Assembly (NCBI RefSeq): GCF_900106525.1
Contig: NZ_FNOG01000009.1
Span: forward strand, 1-64,000
Direction: 5' to 3'
Source: Lysobacter enzymogenes
GTDB taxonomy: Bacteria > Pseudomonadota > Gammaproteobacteria > Xanthomonadales > Xanthomonadaceae
DNA length: 64,000 bases
Shown: positions 9,943 to 22,240 of the stretch, one piece after another
Layout: every line of letters starts with the position of its first letter
Position numbering within the stretch: the first letter of the stretch is position 1
Notes under the pieces: generated by a model
Databases searched by the model: none
Told to the model about the DNA's origin: nothing
The model's input: the letters and a program-made list of their open reading frames with translations, nothing else
Made by a program: the position numbers and the translations under genes

Positions 9943-10410
9943 CTACGCCGCGGGCGCGGCCGCGGGCCGCGGCGTCAGATAGGCCGCGCCGAAGGCGCTG
10001 CCGAGCGCAGCCATCGCCAACGCCGCAGCGAAGCGCAACGGGAACAGGTTGACCGATCCCGGCTCCGGCCAGGGATTCCACTCCGCGCTGCCGAACTGCC
10101 AGGTGAAGCACGCGCAGAACGCCGCGACCGCCACCGCGCCTGCCAGCCACACCGCCCGCCGCTCGCCACGCAACCGGCGCTGCAACGCGAGGAATCCGAC
10201 CAGCCACGCGGCGATCACGATCGCTATCAGCGGCGCGCCGGAAGGAAACGCGATCGACGTGTCGCTCACGCTGCCCGGCAGCCGCTTGCCCAAGTCCCAG
10301 ACCAGTCCGGTCGAAAGCGCCCACAGGAAGGGCAGCGCGAACGACAACAGCAAGGCGGCGGTCGAGGCGATGCGCGAATGGCGGATGCGTGCGAGGAATG
10401 GTGCGTTCAT
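9943..10410 (-). CDS. Membrane protein of unknown function
   Basis: 155 residues from the ATG at 10410; an in-frame ATG at 10434 would add eight. There are four hydrophobic segments, near 16-35 (ALLLSFALPFLWALSTGLVW), 62-76, 87-103 and 126-146. A polar loop with W-rich FGSAEWNPWPEPG precedes the last one. The ends are Pro/Ala-rich. No family was recognised. It is divergent from the DUF1761 gene. Confidence 0.65.
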   Translation of the reverse strand: MNAPFLARIRHSRIASTAALLLSFALPFLWALSTGLVWDLGKRLPGSVSDTSIAFPSGAPLIAIVIAAWLVGFLALQRRLRGERRAVWLAGAVAVAAFCACFTWQFGSAEWNPWPEPGSVNLFPLRFAAALAMAALGSAFGAAYLTPRPAAAPAA

Positions 10411-10587
10411 GCCCGCCACAATGCCCGACGCCATCGGCCGGCGATAGCCCGCGACGCCGGCGCACGCGGCGCCTCGCGCCGGCGCGGCGGCGTATGCTTG
10501 CGCCACGGCGTCCTCGCCGCCGCGATGCCCGCCGCAGCTCGCCGGGCGACCGTCCCACGCAATCGCAATCGTTTTCGGAGTCCGCGC

Positions 10588-10992
10588 ATGAACGTCCCCA
10601 TCGACCAGGTCAACTGGCTCGCCATCGCCGCCGCCACCGCGTCTTCGTTCGTCCTCGGCGGGCTGTGGTACGGGCCCTTGTTCAAGCGCGCGTGGTGCCG
10701 CGAGGCCGGGATCGATCCGGACGCCAAGCCCGCCCACGCCGGCCGCGTGTTCGCCACCGCCATCGTCTGCGCGCTGTTGTCGGCGACGATCTTCGCCGCG
10801 CTGATGCCGCCGCAGGCGAGCGCCGTGGACGGCTTCGGCGTCGGCTTCGTGGTCGGCCTGTTCTTCGTCTCGATGAGCTTCGGCATCAACTACGCCTTCG
10901 CCGGCCGCAGCCTCAAGCTGTGGATGATCGACAGCGGCTACCACATCCTGCAATTCGTCCTCTACGGCGTGATCCTCGGCGCCTGGAAATAA
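10588..10992 (+). CDS. DUF1761 family membrane protein
   Basis: 134 residues with four transmembrane segments. The N-terminal pattern (VNWLAIAAATASSFVLGGLWYGP followed by FKRAW) and the C-terminal SGYHILQFVLYGVILGAW are typical of DUF1761, a small integral membrane family of unknown function. An 10-bp gap separates it from the DsbA-like isomerase gene, so co-transcription is likely. Confidence 0.88.
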   Translation: MNVPIDQVNWLAIAAATASSFVLGGLWYGPLFKRAWCREAGIDPDAKPAHAGRVFATAIVCALLSATIFAALMPPQASAVDGFGVGFVVGLFFVSMSFGINYAFAGRSLKLWMIDSGYHILQFVLYGVILGAWK

Positions 10993-11002
10993 GGAGCCCG
11001 CG

Positions 11003-11635
11003 ATGAGCGCCCCCGCCCTGCGCTGGTACTTCGACTTCGTCTCGCCGTTTTCCTATCTGCAATGGCGCAAGCTGCGCGAACTCATCCACGAACGGCCGGT
11101 CGCGCTGGTGCCGATCGTGTTCGGCGCGGTGCTGTCGGCGCACGCGCACAAGGGCCCGGCGGAAATTCCGGGCAAACGCGAATTCACCTATCGCCACGTG
11201 CTGTGGCAGGCGCGGCGCGAAGGGGCGACCTTGCGCTTTCCGCCCGCGCATCCGTTCAACCCGCTGGCGGCGCTGCGCCTGTGCGTAGCCGCCGGCAGCA
11301 CGCCGGCGGCGGTCGACGCGATCTTCGACTGGATCTGGAGCCAGGGCCAGGCGGGCGACAGCGTCGAGGCGCTGAGCCCGGTCGCCGCCGCGCTCGACGT
11401 GCCGGCCGACGCCGTCGCCAGCGAGGCGGTCAAGAACGCGTTGCGCGCGAATACCGAGGCGGCCTTGCTTGCCGGCGTATTCGGCGTGCCGACGTTGTGC
11501 ATAGGCCCGCATATGTTCTGGGGCAACGATGCACACGACTTCGCCGTTGACGCGCTGCAACATCCCGAATTGCTTGAAGATCCCGAAATGCAACGCCTGA
11601 AACAGCTGCCAATCGGCGTGCAGCGCCGGGGCTGA
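11003..11635 (+). CDS. 2-hydroxychromene-2-carboxylate isomerase family protein (DsbA/kappa-GST fold)
   Basis: 210 residues behind a strong AAGGAG. The N-terminal WYFDFVSPFSYLQW is the family signature, with Ser where DsbA has its first active-site Cys. FGVPTLCIGPHMFWGNDA carries the cis-Pro loop. Characterised members are glutathione-dependent isomerases in naphthalene catabolism or kappa-class GST-like enzymes. No aromatic-degradation gene is nearby, so the substrate is unknown. Confidence 0.88.
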   Translation: MSAPALRWYFDFVSPFSYLQWRKLRELIHERPVALVPIVFGAVLSAHAHKGPAEIPGKREFTYRHVLWQARREGATLRFPPAHPFNPLAALRLCVAAGSTPAAVDAIFDWIWSQGQAGDSVEALSPVAAALDVPADAVASEAVKNALRANTEAALLAGVFGVPTLCIGPHMFWGNDAHDFAVDALQHPELLEDPEMQRLKQLPIGVQRRG

Positions 11636-11742
11636 ACGAACGCCCGCCCCTTGCCGGACCGCGTGAGTGCGCGTCCGGCGTCGCCGCAGGTATGCTGCCG
11701 GTCACACTCGATAGCCACGCGCCAAGAACCCGGGGGGGGACC

Positions 11743-12690
11743 ATGCGCATTGGAATCGTCGTCGACTCCGCTTGCGATCTGCCGCTGGAGTATTTCCAGC
11801 AACACAACATCCACCTGCTGCCCATCACCGTGCGCATCGGCCAGGCGGTGCTGGCCGACCATCGCAACGAACAGGCCACACTGCAATTCCTCAACGCGCA
11901 CCTGGCCGAGCGCGGCTTCGAAGCCGAGACCACGCCGTTCACCGTGCAGCAGGTGCGCGACCTGTTCGTAAGCCAGCTGGCGATCGACTACGACTACGTG
12001 TTCTGCATGACGATCACCAAGACCCGCAGTCCGGTGTTCGACAACGCGAACCAGGCCAGCTTCGCCATCCTCAACGACTACAAACCGGTGCGCAGCGCCG
12101 CCGGCATCAACACGCCGTTCTCGCTGCGGGTGATCGACACCTTGAACCTGTTCGCCGCGCAGGGCATCACCGCGGTCGAGGCGGTGCGCATGCGCGACGC
12201 CGGCGAGGCGCCGCCGAAGATCCGCGCGCGGCTGGAGCACCTGGTGCTCAACACCCATGGCTACCTGATCCCGCGCGACCTCAACTACCTGCGCGCGCGC
12301 ACCCGCCATCGCGGCGACCGCAGCGTGAGTTTCCTCAGCGCAACCCTCGGCACCGCGCTGGACATCAAACCGATCCTGCACTGCAACCGGGGCGAGACCG
12401 GCCCCATCGCCAAGATCAAAAGCTACGAAGCCGCGGCGCAGAAGCTGCTGGAATTCGCCGCGCGACGGGTGACCCGCAACGAACTGCTGACCCCGACCGT
12501 GTGCCTGAGCTACGGCGGCGACCTCGCCGAACTGCACGCGCTGCCCGGCTACGAAACGCTGCGGTTGGCGTGCCAGGATCACAAGGTGGAGTTCTTCGAG
12601 AGCCTGATGAGCCTGACCGGCATGGTCAACGTCGGCAAGGGCGCGCTTGCGCTGGGGTTGGCGGCCGAACGTGGGGATTGGGAAGGCTGA
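11743..12690 (+). CDS. DegV family fatty-acid-binding protein
   Basis: 315 residues. GIVVDSACDLPLEYF at the N-terminus and TITKTRSPVFDNANQAS are the positions that bind the fatty-acid carboxylate in DegV/FakB proteins. The C-terminal half has the second alpha/beta domain. FakB proteins present fatty acids to a FakA kinase in Firmicutes; no kinase is adjacent here. The upstream leader contains an unusual run of eight G (CCCGGGGGGGGACC) just before the ATG. Confidence 0.85.
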   Translation: MRIGIVVDSACDLPLEYFQQHNIHLLPITVRIGQAVLADHRNEQATLQFLNAHLAERGFEAETTPFTVQQVRDLFVSQLAIDYDYVFCMTITKTRSPVFDNANQASFAILNDYKPVRSAAGINTPFSLRVIDTLNLFAAQGITAVEAVRMRDAGEAPPKIRARLEHLVLNTHGYLIPRDLNYLRARTRHRGDRSVSFLSATLGTALDIKPILHCNRGETGPIAKIKSYEAAAQKLLEFAARRVTRNELLTPTVCLSYGGDLAELHALPGYETLRLACQDHKVEFFESLMSLTGMVNVGKGALALGLAAERGDWEG

Positions 12691-12761
12691 GTGTTGCGCA
12701 CTGAGCATTGCGTTAGCGCTGGGAGTTCGTCCATCGCCGCAACGAAGCCCGGCATCCCATA

Positions 12762-12800
12762 GCTGTTGCTGTTGCTGTTGCTGTTGCCGTTGTTGTTGCC
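12762..12800. repeat. GCTGTT microsatellite
   Basis: About four tandem GCTGTT units, then degenerate GTTGTTGTT. A matching AACAACAGCAACAGC tract follows the right arm of the large inverted repeat at ~13546-13564, so the microsatellite is part of the mirrored structure. Confidence 0.8.
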
Positions 12801-12804
12801 ATGC

Positions 12805-13035
12805 TCTTCGCTCCCCCCGCCGCCCCGAACTCGCCACAGGCAAACAGAGACCCGGAGGGCGGCGCGCAGGACGCGCGCCGTGCGCCACCCAGGCCATGGA
12901 TGGCCTGTGTGGCGCATCCCCGCGCCCGCTCCGAACCTTAGTGGCTCTTGATTCGAAAACAAGGAAAGCGCCTTTCTTTGGTTACTTTCTTTGGCAAGAC
13001 AAAGAAAGTGACCCGGCCGCTTGCGGACGGAAGCT
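12805..13035. repeat. Large inverted repeat, left arm (~231 bp)
   Basis: Inverted and ~90% alike to 13315-13548 by eye. Landmarks are TCGCTCCCCCCGCCG at the outer end, CAGGCCATGGATGGCCTG in the middle, and GTGACCCGGCCGCTTGCGGA at the inner end. It also contains TTTCTTTGGTTACTTTCTTT, far poorer in GC than the genome average. Confidence 0.85.
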
Positions 13036-13097
13036 TTGGATTGCGGCTCGTCCTCACTCGTTGACCGAGTAACGGCGAAAGCCACCGCGGAACGCTC

Positions 13098-13247
13098 CCT
13101 GTAGGAGCGCCGCAAGTCGCGACCGCGAAATCACAGCCATAACGCAGGTTCCGTCGTAGTTGCGCATTCGCGGTCGCGGCTCGCGCCGCTCCTACAGTCG
13201 GATACGAAACTGGCCGGAGCCCCTGGAGCGACGCAAGTCGCGACCGC
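13098..13247. repeat. REP-type repeats, three units
   Basis: Units at 13098-13127 (forward), 13169-13197 (reverse) and 13221-13247 (forward, truncated to CCTGGAGCGACGCAAG). They fill the space between the arms of the large inverted repeat. The phrase GTCGGATACGAAAC between the second and third units also occurs between the pair at 88-170, so this block is a relative of that element. Confidence 0.8.
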
Positions 13248-13314
13248 GCCAACGCAACTACGACAAACTTCGCTTAAGCCCGTTAGTTGCGCTTGACGAC
13301 AAGCGAAGATCAAC

Positions 13315-13548
13315 AGCTTCCGTCCGCAAGCGGCCGGGTCACTTTCTTTGTCCAAAGCAACAAAGAAAGTAACCAAAGAAAGTGCTTTTCCCTGTTTCGA
13401 ATCAAGAGCCACTATCGTTCGGAGCCTGCGCAGGGATGCGCCACACAGGCCATCCATGGCCTGGGTGGCGCACGGCGCGCGTCCTGCGCGCCGCCCTTCG
13501 GGTCTCTGATTGCCTGTGGCGAGTTCGAGACGGCGGGGGGAGCGAAGA
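13315..13548. repeat. Large inverted repeat, right arm (~234 bp)
   Basis: Mirror copy of 12805-13035. It begins AGCTTCCGTCCGCAAGCGG and ends GGGGGGAGCGAAGA. Differences are substitutions and a few small indels. Confidence 0.85.
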
Positions 13549-13573
13549 ACAACAGCAACAGCAAGATCGAAAT

Positions 13574-13599
13574 GGATTCCGGCTTTCGCCGGAATGACG
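13574..13599. repeat. 20-bp palindromic repeat, single copy
   Basis: A reverse-oriented unit (13576-13595) preceded by GAAATGG and followed by GACGG. It looks like the right end of a REPIN whose left end has been lost. Confidence 0.85.
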
Positions 13600-13681
13600 G
13601 GCGTGGGGCTACGGGGGCTTAGAGCGAGCCCGGCGCAACAGCGCCGCTCCGATCAACCGCCCCACTCACCTACAACACCGC

Positions 13682-16942
<3,261 letters not shown>

Positions 16943-17260
16943 CCCTAAACCCCCTTTCGCCCGGGCGCGGTCCCGGGAACTCCATCCAAAGCCGTGCGGC
17001 AGGTCGTGCAGCCGGCGGCAGCCCGGCAGTGTACTTGCTCGCCGGCGACGCATCGGCGACCGCCGCGCGCCGGCCCGGGGCCGCGAACCTTCGCCCGCAC
17101 GCCGCCGGCACGCGCCGGGTGCCGCCGCCATGGCCGGCCGCCCGGCCGATTTTCCCGATTAGAAAGCCTATTTCACAATCCGCACAATCGCTTGCCGCCG
17201 CGGCTTGGCAAGGCTTCGGCGCGGGCCCTAGAGTCGCGTGTGCCCTACTCGGCCTAATCC
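16943..17260. other. Divergent intergenic region
   Basis: 318 bp between the large serine hydrolase and the XRE-cupin regulator. It contains one AT-richer patch (17150-17190, with ATTAGAAAGCCTATTTCACA) and a candidate promoter for the regulator at 17205-17234. No gene was seen. Confidence 0.6.
17205..17234 (+). promoter_or_regulatory. Candidate sigma-70-type promoter of the XRE-cupin gene
   Basis: TTGGCA (17205-17210) and TAGAGT (17229-17234) are separated by 18 bp. Transcription would start near 17241, 20 nt before the ATG. Assigned by eye only. Confidence 0.45.
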
Positions 17261-17944
17261 ATGCCCGCCAAGCGCAGCAAGACCGTCACCGTCGCCGCGC
17301 CCGCCGCCGCCCATAACCCGGGCGTCGCGCTGCGCGCCCTGCGCCGCCAGCGCGGCTGGACCCTGGCCGAAATCGGCGCCCGCACCGGCCTGCCGATTTC
17401 CACCCTGTCCAAGATCGAGAACGGCAAGATGTCGCTGAGCTTCGACAAGCTCACCCGCATCGCCCAAGGCCTGGAAGTGGACATCGGCGAGCTGTTCTCG
17501 AGCCAGGCGCCGGCCGGCAACGACGCCTTCGGCGGCCGCCGCAGCATCACCCGCGCCGGCGAGGGCTACACGATCCGCACCGAACACTACGACCATCTGT
17601 ATCCGGCCTCGGAACTGCTCAACAAGCGCCTGGTGCCGATCATCGTCGAGCTGCACGCGCGCCGCCTGGACGAGTTCGGCGAACTGATCCGCCATACCGG
17701 CGAAGAGTTCGCGCTGGTGCTGGAAGGCGCGATCGAACTGCACACCGAGCTGTATGCGCCGGCGCGATTGGAAGCCGGCGATTCGATCTATTTCGACAGC
17801 ACCATGGGCCATGCCTATCTCGCCGCCGCGCCGGGCCGTTGCCGGGTGCTGGCGGTGTGCTCGGGCGGCGAGGCGCACCTGCGCGAAGCGATGGCGCGCC
17901 AGGACCTGTTGCGCGGCGCGCGCACGCGCCGCGAGGACGCCTGA
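17261..17944 (+). CDS. XRE-family transcriptional regulator with cupin domain
   Basis: 227 residues. The helix-turn-helix lies at ~20-75 (ALRRQRGWTLAEIGARTGLP, then STLSKIENGKMSLSFDKL). A C-terminal cupin_2 barrel follows at ~125-205, with EEFALVLEGAIEL and AGDSIYFDSTMGHAY. This HTH-cupin architecture (PuuR/SutR-like) usually senses a small metabolite in the cupin pocket. It diverges from the large serine hydrolase gene, which may be its target, though nothing in the sequence proves this. Confidence 0.9.
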   Translation: MPAKRSKTVTVAAPAAAHNPGVALRALRRQRGWTLAEIGARTGLPISTLSKIENGKMSLSFDKLTRIAQGLEVDIGELFSSQAPAGNDAFGGRRSITRAGEGYTIRTEHYDHLYPASELLNKRLVPIIVELHARRLDEFGELIRHTGEEFALVLEGAIELHTELYAPARLEAGDSIYFDSTMGHAYLAAAPGRCRVLAVCSGGEAHLREAMARQDLLRGARTRREDA

Positions 17945-18128
17945 ACCGCTGGCGCCGATGCGCCTGCCACAAAACTTCGCGCAAAACCCATCGCCGGCAA
18001 GGCCGAAGCGCCACCCCCGGCTGATCGCAGTCACATAAGCGGCTGGCAGCGATCACGGCGCCGAGTTTTCGCGAACGGAAAATTTTGCCGGCCGCCGGCC
18101 CGCTGCGGGCGGGCACGATCCGGCCGGC

Positions 18129-18812
18129 TCAGCTCAGCCGCGCCAGCATGCGGCGGCTGCCGGTCAGCCGCGCCCAGCGCGCGCCCAGGTCGCTCAGGCA
18201 AACGTAGGCGGCTTCGCCGGCCAGGCGTACCAGCATGCGCGGGCCCAGGCGCAGGCGCGGCTCGGCCGCGCACAGTTCGAAGTCGTAGCCGAGCCGGCGC
18301 GCGAGCCAGGCGCAGCGCGCCAGGTGGTAGCGGCTGCTGAGCAGGGTGACGCGGCCGCGCATGCCCTCGCCGAGCAGTTCGCGCGCGTTGCGCAGGTTCT
18401 GCAGGGTGTCGCGCGATTCGCACTCCAGCCGCAGCGGCGCGTCGGCGGCGATGCCGCGCGCGAGCAGGCCGCGCCGCGCCAGTTCGGCCTCGGCCGGTTG
18501 GTCGGCGGCGCCGCCGCCGAGCAGCACCACGCTATGCGGCGGACGTTCCGACCACAGCGCCGCGGCGCGGTCCAGGCGCGCTTCGAAATCGCGGTCGAGC
18601 CGCCCCTGCGGCGCGTGCTTGCCGAACAGCAGCACGCATTCGCCGCGCTCGGGCCGGCACGGCGCGTTGCGCGCCACTCGCAACACGTGGACGAAATAGC
18701 CCAGATACACCAGCCCGGCGCTGAGCGCGCACACCGCCGCGGCGACCGCCGCCACCAACAGGATGTCGCGATCGCCGAACAAGGCGATGCGATGGGCGAT
18801 GCGGGTAGTCAC
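18129..18812 (-). CDS. DUF218 (YdcF/ElyC-like) membrane protein
   Basis: 227 residues from a GTG at 18812; no ATG lies near the start of the conserved region, so the start is uncertain. Two hydrophobic segments near 15-45 are followed by a DUF218 domain: VLLFGKHAPQGRLDRDFEARLDRAA, VVLLGGGAADQPAEAELARR and ESRDTLQNLRNARELL. YdcF/ElyC proteins act at the inner membrane; ElyC affects envelope lipid-carrier metabolism in E. coli. The gene diverges from the aryl-polyene ketosynthase. Confidence 0.8.
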   Translation of the reverse strand: MTTRIAHRIALFGDRDILLVAAVAAAVCALSAGLVYLGYFVHVLRVARNAPCRPERGECVLLFGKHAPQGRLDRDFEARLDRAAALWSERPPHSVVLLGGGAADQPAEAELARRGLLARGIAADAPLRLECESRDTLQNLRNARELLGEGMRGRVTLLSSRYHLARCAWLARRLGYDFELCAAEPRLRLGPRMLVRLAGEAAYVCLSDLGARWARLTGSRRMLARLS

Positions 18813-19269
18813 GCGGAAACGGCCTGGAACCGGCGCTGGCCTGGGTGCGGGAGGCGCGCCGCGAACGCGGTCGGCGCGAATTGGATGGAACGCATGCAAT
18901 CCCCCTGCGATGGAACTCGAATCCTCGCCGGCCCGGTGCGCGTGGGCTCGCCGACGACCTCGTCGCGGTTCGCGCCGCGGCGGCGGCGACGACGCCATCC
19001 GATACGACGCGGCGACTCGCGGCCGCGCCATGATACGCGCCGCATTCTGGCGCCGCGGTTCAGATCGGCGTTTCCAAGCCGCTCCCGACGCCGCCACCGA
19101 CGCCACGAACCGCGCCGCAGACCCCACCGCCGCACCGCACGCACACCGCGATGAACCGTACAGCGTCGCACCGCTCCGGCATCGCCGGAGCCGCCGCGGC
19201 GCTTGGCTATACTGCGGGCCCGCCTCACCCTCCCGGCCCGCCCGCGCAGTGACATCCACCGTCTCCCCG
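18813..19269. other. Divergent intergenic region upstream of the ketosynthase gene
   Basis: 457 bp between the DUF218 gene and the aryl-polyene ketosynthase. Several open frames cross it but none has a recognisable domain or start site. The only promoter-like element I see is TATACT at 19208-19213. Confidence 0.5.
19208..19213 (+). promoter_or_regulatory. Possible -10 element upstream of the ketosynthase gene
   Basis: TATACT stands out in very GC-rich surroundings 57 bp before the ATG at 19270. No matching -35 is visible. Confidence 0.3.
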
Positions 19270-20469
19270 ATGCCGCCCCTGGCGATCCGCGCCTACACCG
19301 CCAGTACGGCCCTGGGGCACGGCCTGCCCGCCCAGGCCGCGGCCCTGCGCGAACGCCGCAGCGGCCTGCGCCGCAACGACTTCGCCCCGCTCGCGCCGGA
19401 CCAGGCGCCGCTGGACTGCTGGATCGGCCGGGTCGAAGGAATCGAGCAGGCGCCGCTGCCGCCGGCGCTGGCGCACTGGGACTGCCGCAACAACCGCCTG
19501 GCCTGGCTGAGCCTGAACCAGGACGGCCTGCCGCAGGCGATCGCCGCCGCGGTCGCGCGCCACGGCGCCGAGCGGGTCGCGGTCATCGTCGGCACCTCGA
19601 CCTCGAGCATCGGCGCCACCGAGGAAGCCTATGCGCGCCTGCACGGCGAACCGCCGCGCTTCCCCGCCGATCTCGACCGCCCGCAACTGCACACCCCGCA
19701 TTCGCCCGGCGCCTTCGTCGCTGCCGCCACCGGCCTGCGCGGGCCGTGCGTCACCGTCGCCACCGCGTGTTCGTCCAGCGCCAAAGTGTTCGCCCAGGCC
19801 GCGCGCCTGATCGCCGCCGGCGTGGTAGACGCGGCCCTGGTCGGCGGCGTCGACACCTTGTGCGGCAGCGTGCTGTTCGGCTTCAACTCGCTGCAGTTGG
19901 TTTCGCCCGATCCGTGCATGCCGTTCGACGCGCGCCGGGTCGGCCTGTCGCTCGGCGAGGCCGGCGGCTTCGCCTTGCTGGAGCGCTGCGAACCCGAAGA
20001 GGGCGGCCTGCAATTGCGCGGCTACGGCGAATCCAGCGACGCCCACCACATGTCCACGCCGCATCCGCAGGGCCTGGGCGCGCGCCTGGCGATGGCCGAT
20101 GCGCTGGCCCGCGCCGGCGTGGACGCCGATGCGATCGGTTATCTGAATCTGCACGGCACCGCCACGCCGGCCAACGACCAGGTCGAAGCGCTGGCGGTAG
20201 CGGCGTTGTTCCCGCCGCAGCTGCATGCCTCCTCGACCAAGGGCTGGACCGGTCACACCCTCGGCGCGGCCGGTATCGTCGAGTCCGCGTTCGCGTTGCT
20301 GGCGCTGGACAGCGGCGAGTTGCCCGGCACCCTCAACAGCCGCGAGCCCGATCCGGGCAACGGCCCGCAGATCCGCTTCGACAACGCGCGCGCGCCGATC
20401 CGCTACGCGATGAACAATTCCTTCGGCTTCGGCGGCAACAACTGCTCGCTGGTGTTCGCGCGCGCATGA
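19270..20469 (+). CDS. Beta-ketoacyl-ACP synthase of the aryl-polyene locus
   Basis: 399 residues. The catalytic triad of a condensing enzyme is complete: Cys167 in VATACSSSAK, His295 in LNLHGTATP and His329 in WTGHTLGAAG. It is of FabF/ApeO type and extends the acyl chain by decarboxylative condensation with malonyl-ACP. The next gene overlaps it (ATGA at 20466-20469) and encodes a second, Cys-less ketosynthase-like protein. That order is typical of a KS/chain-length-factor pair in aryl-polyene and xanthomonadin synthesis. Confidence 0.9.
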   Translation: MPPLAIRAYTASTALGHGLPAQAAALRERRSGLRRNDFAPLAPDQAPLDCWIGRVEGIEQAPLPPALAHWDCRNNRLAWLSLNQDGLPQAIAAAVARHGAERVAVIVGTSTSSIGATEEAYARLHGEPPRFPADLDRPQLHTPHSPGAFVAAATGLRGPCVTVATACSSSAKVFAQAARLIAAGVVDAALVGGVDTLCGSVLFGFNSLQLVSPDPCMPFDARRVGLSLGEAGGFALLERCEPEEGGLQLRGYGESSDAHHMSTPHPQGLGARLAMADALARAGVDADAIGYLNLHGTATPANDQVEALAVAALFPPQLHASSTKGWTGHTLGAAGIVESAFALLALDSGELPGTLNSREPDPGNGPQIRFDNARAPIRYAMNNSFGFGGNNCSLVFARA

Positions 20470-21275
20470 ACGCTTCAGCCCGTCCCGCCACCGTCCTGTC
20501 CGCCAGCGTCGAAGGCATCGGCTACTGGAGCCGCGGCCTGCCCGACTGGACCGCCGCGCGCGCCTACGCACAAGGCGGCGACGCCGTCGACGCCGCGCCC
20601 GCGCGGCCCTCGCCGCAATCGCTGCCCGCCAACGAGCGCCGGCGCGCGCCGGAAACCGTGGCGGCGGCGCTGGAAGTGGCCGCGGCCGCCTGCGCCGCGG
20701 CCGGGCGCGAGCCGGCGTCGCTGTCGTCGGTGTTCGTGTCCAGCCACGGCGACATGGCGATCACCGACTACATGTGCGCGACCCTGGCCCACGACCCGCG
20801 CGCGATCTCGCCGACCCGCTTCCACAACTCGGTGCACAACGCCGCCGCCGGCTACTGGACCATCGGCGTCGGCGCGATGCGTCCGGCCACCGCGCTGAGC
20901 GCGCTGGAAGGCGGCTTCGCCCAAGGCCTGCTGGAAGCGCTGGCGCAACTCGCCGCCGGCGAGGACGCGGTGCTGCTGGCCGGCTACGACGGCGCCGCCT
21001 ACGGCCCGCTGGCCGCGGTCGCGCCGAGCCAGGGCCTGCTCGGCGCGGCGCTGGTGCTCGGCCGCGCGCCGCGCGCGGGCGCGCCGACCCTGCACGCGCG
21101 GCTCGGCCCCGCGCCCGAGGCGGCCGCGACGCCGGGCCGCCTGCGCCGACGCGATCCGCTCAACGCCTCCGCGCCGATGCTGGACCTGTTCGACGCGCTC
21201 GCCACCGGCGCCGGCGCGGTGGCGCTGCCGGCCGGCGGCGGCAGCGGCGTGTGGCTGGAACTGCGCCATGACTGA
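20466..21275 (+). CDS. Ketosynthase-like chain-length-factor protein (ApeC-type)
   Basis: 269 residues, shorter than a full ketosynthase. It carries a ketosynthase N-terminal fold. In place of the nucleophile loop it has VFVSSHGDMAITDYMC, followed by SPTRFHNSVHNAAAGYW, and the Cys-His-His triad is absent. In aryl-polyene systems such proteins pair with an active KS and set chain length. The start overlaps the KS stop by 4 bp. The end overlaps the glycosyltransferase start by 8 bp. Confidence 0.85.
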   Translation: MNASARPATVLSASVEGIGYWSRGLPDWTAARAYAQGGDAVDAAPARPSPQSLPANERRRAPETVAAALEVAAAACAAAGREPASLSSVFVSSHGDMAITDYMCATLAHDPRAISPTRFHNSVHNAAAGYWTIGVGAMRPATALSALEGGFAQGLLEALAQLAAGEDAVLLAGYDGAAYGPLAAVAPSQGLLGAALVLGRAPRAGAPTLHARLGPAPEAAATPGRLRRRDPLNASAPMLDLFDALATGAGAVALPAGGGSGVWLELRHD

Positions 21276-22113
21276 AGCAGCGGCGCCGCCCAGCGCGCCG
21301 GTGCGTTTGCACCGCGACAACGTCGCGGTGGTGATTCCCGCGCTCAACGAAGCGCTGCGCATCCGCGAAGTGGTCAGCGGCGCGCTGGCGCAATGCGGGC
21401 TGGTGATCGTGGTCGACGACGGCTCCGACGACGGCACCGCCGAACGCATCGCCGACCTGCCGGCGGTGCTGCTGCGCCATCCGCAGCGCCAGGGCAAGGG
21501 CGCCAGCCTGCGCGACGGTTTCGCCGAAGCGCTGCGCCGCGGCGCGGCCGCGGTGGCGACGATGGACGGCGACGGCCAGCACGCGGCCGAGGACATCGCC
21601 CGCCTGATCGACAGCGGCAACCGCCATCCCGGCCACATCGTGATCGGCGCGCGCCTGCGCAAGCGCGCCGCGCAGCCGACCTATCGCCGCGTGGCCAACG
21701 ATTTCGCCGACTGGGGCGTGGCCTGGGGCACCGGCTACCAGGTCGCCGACAGCCAGAGCGGCCAGCGCCTGTATCCGGCCGACGTGGCCGCGCTGGAGCA
21801 GGTGCCGGGCGAGGACTTCGTGTTCGAGGCGCAGATCCTGATGTCGGCGGCGCAGCGGCTGGGCACGCGCTGCGTCTCGGTGCCGATCGAATCGCGCTAC
21901 AACGTCGAAGGCGAACAGGCCTACCGCGCCAGCCACTTCAAGCCGCTGCGCGATTTCAGCCGGATCACTGCGCACATCGTGCTGCAGTGCCTGCGGCGCG
22001 GACGGGTGGCGCAGGTCTATCGCAGCATCCGCGCCCATCCGCCGCTGATCGACGATCCCAGCGGCGAGTTCGCCGCGCAGCCTGCGCGCAAGGCGCCGGT
22101 CGCGCCGCGCTGA
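21268..22113 (+). CDS. Family 2 glycosyltransferase
   Basis: 281 residues. VVIPALNEALRI opens a GT-A fold, VVDDGSDDGTAERIA is the nucleotide-binding motif and TMDGDGQHAAEDI holds the metal-binding DxD. The C-terminal part resembles dolichyl-phosphate-mannose-synthase-like GT2 enzymes. No membrane helices are evident. The gene is coupled to the two ketosynthase genes, so it probably modifies the polyene pigment or its lipid anchor (inference). Confidence 0.88.
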   Translation: MTEAAAPPSAPVRLHRDNVAVVIPALNEALRIREVVSGALAQCGLVIVVDDGSDDGTAERIADLPAVLLRHPQRQGKGASLRDGFAEALRRGAAAVATMDGDGQHAAEDIARLIDSGNRHPGHIVIGARLRKRAAQPTYRRVANDFADWGVAWGTGYQVADSQSGQRLYPADVAALEQVPGEDFVFEAQILMSAAQRLGTRCVSVPIESRYNVEGEQAYRASHFKPLRDFSRITAHIVLQCLRRGRVAQVYRSIRAHPPLIDDPSGEFAAQPARKAPVAPR

Positions 22114-22240
22114 GCGCGATTGGATTTTCGCGCAGCGAAGCCGGCGCGCTTTCGCTCACCCGACGCTGAAGTCTGCATTCCCAACGACGAACGCGCCGAG
22201 CGCGAAGCCCGACGCTGCGCCGCGCACCGCGCGCGGCGGC

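Larger units (their letters stand above)
12691..13681. other. ~1-kb gene-free repeat island
   Basis: No gene is supported. The island consists of a GTT-rich microsatellite, a long imperfect inverted repeat (arms 12805-13035 and 13315-13548) and, between the arms, three REP-type units (13098-13247). One 20-bp palindrome lies just outside the right arm (13576-13595). Confidence 0.8.

Noticed and set aside
12647-13115. Open frames across the repeat island
   Set aside because: They are composed of repeat arms and microsatellite (poly-Cys or poly-Leu runs), with no domain and no ribosome-binding site.
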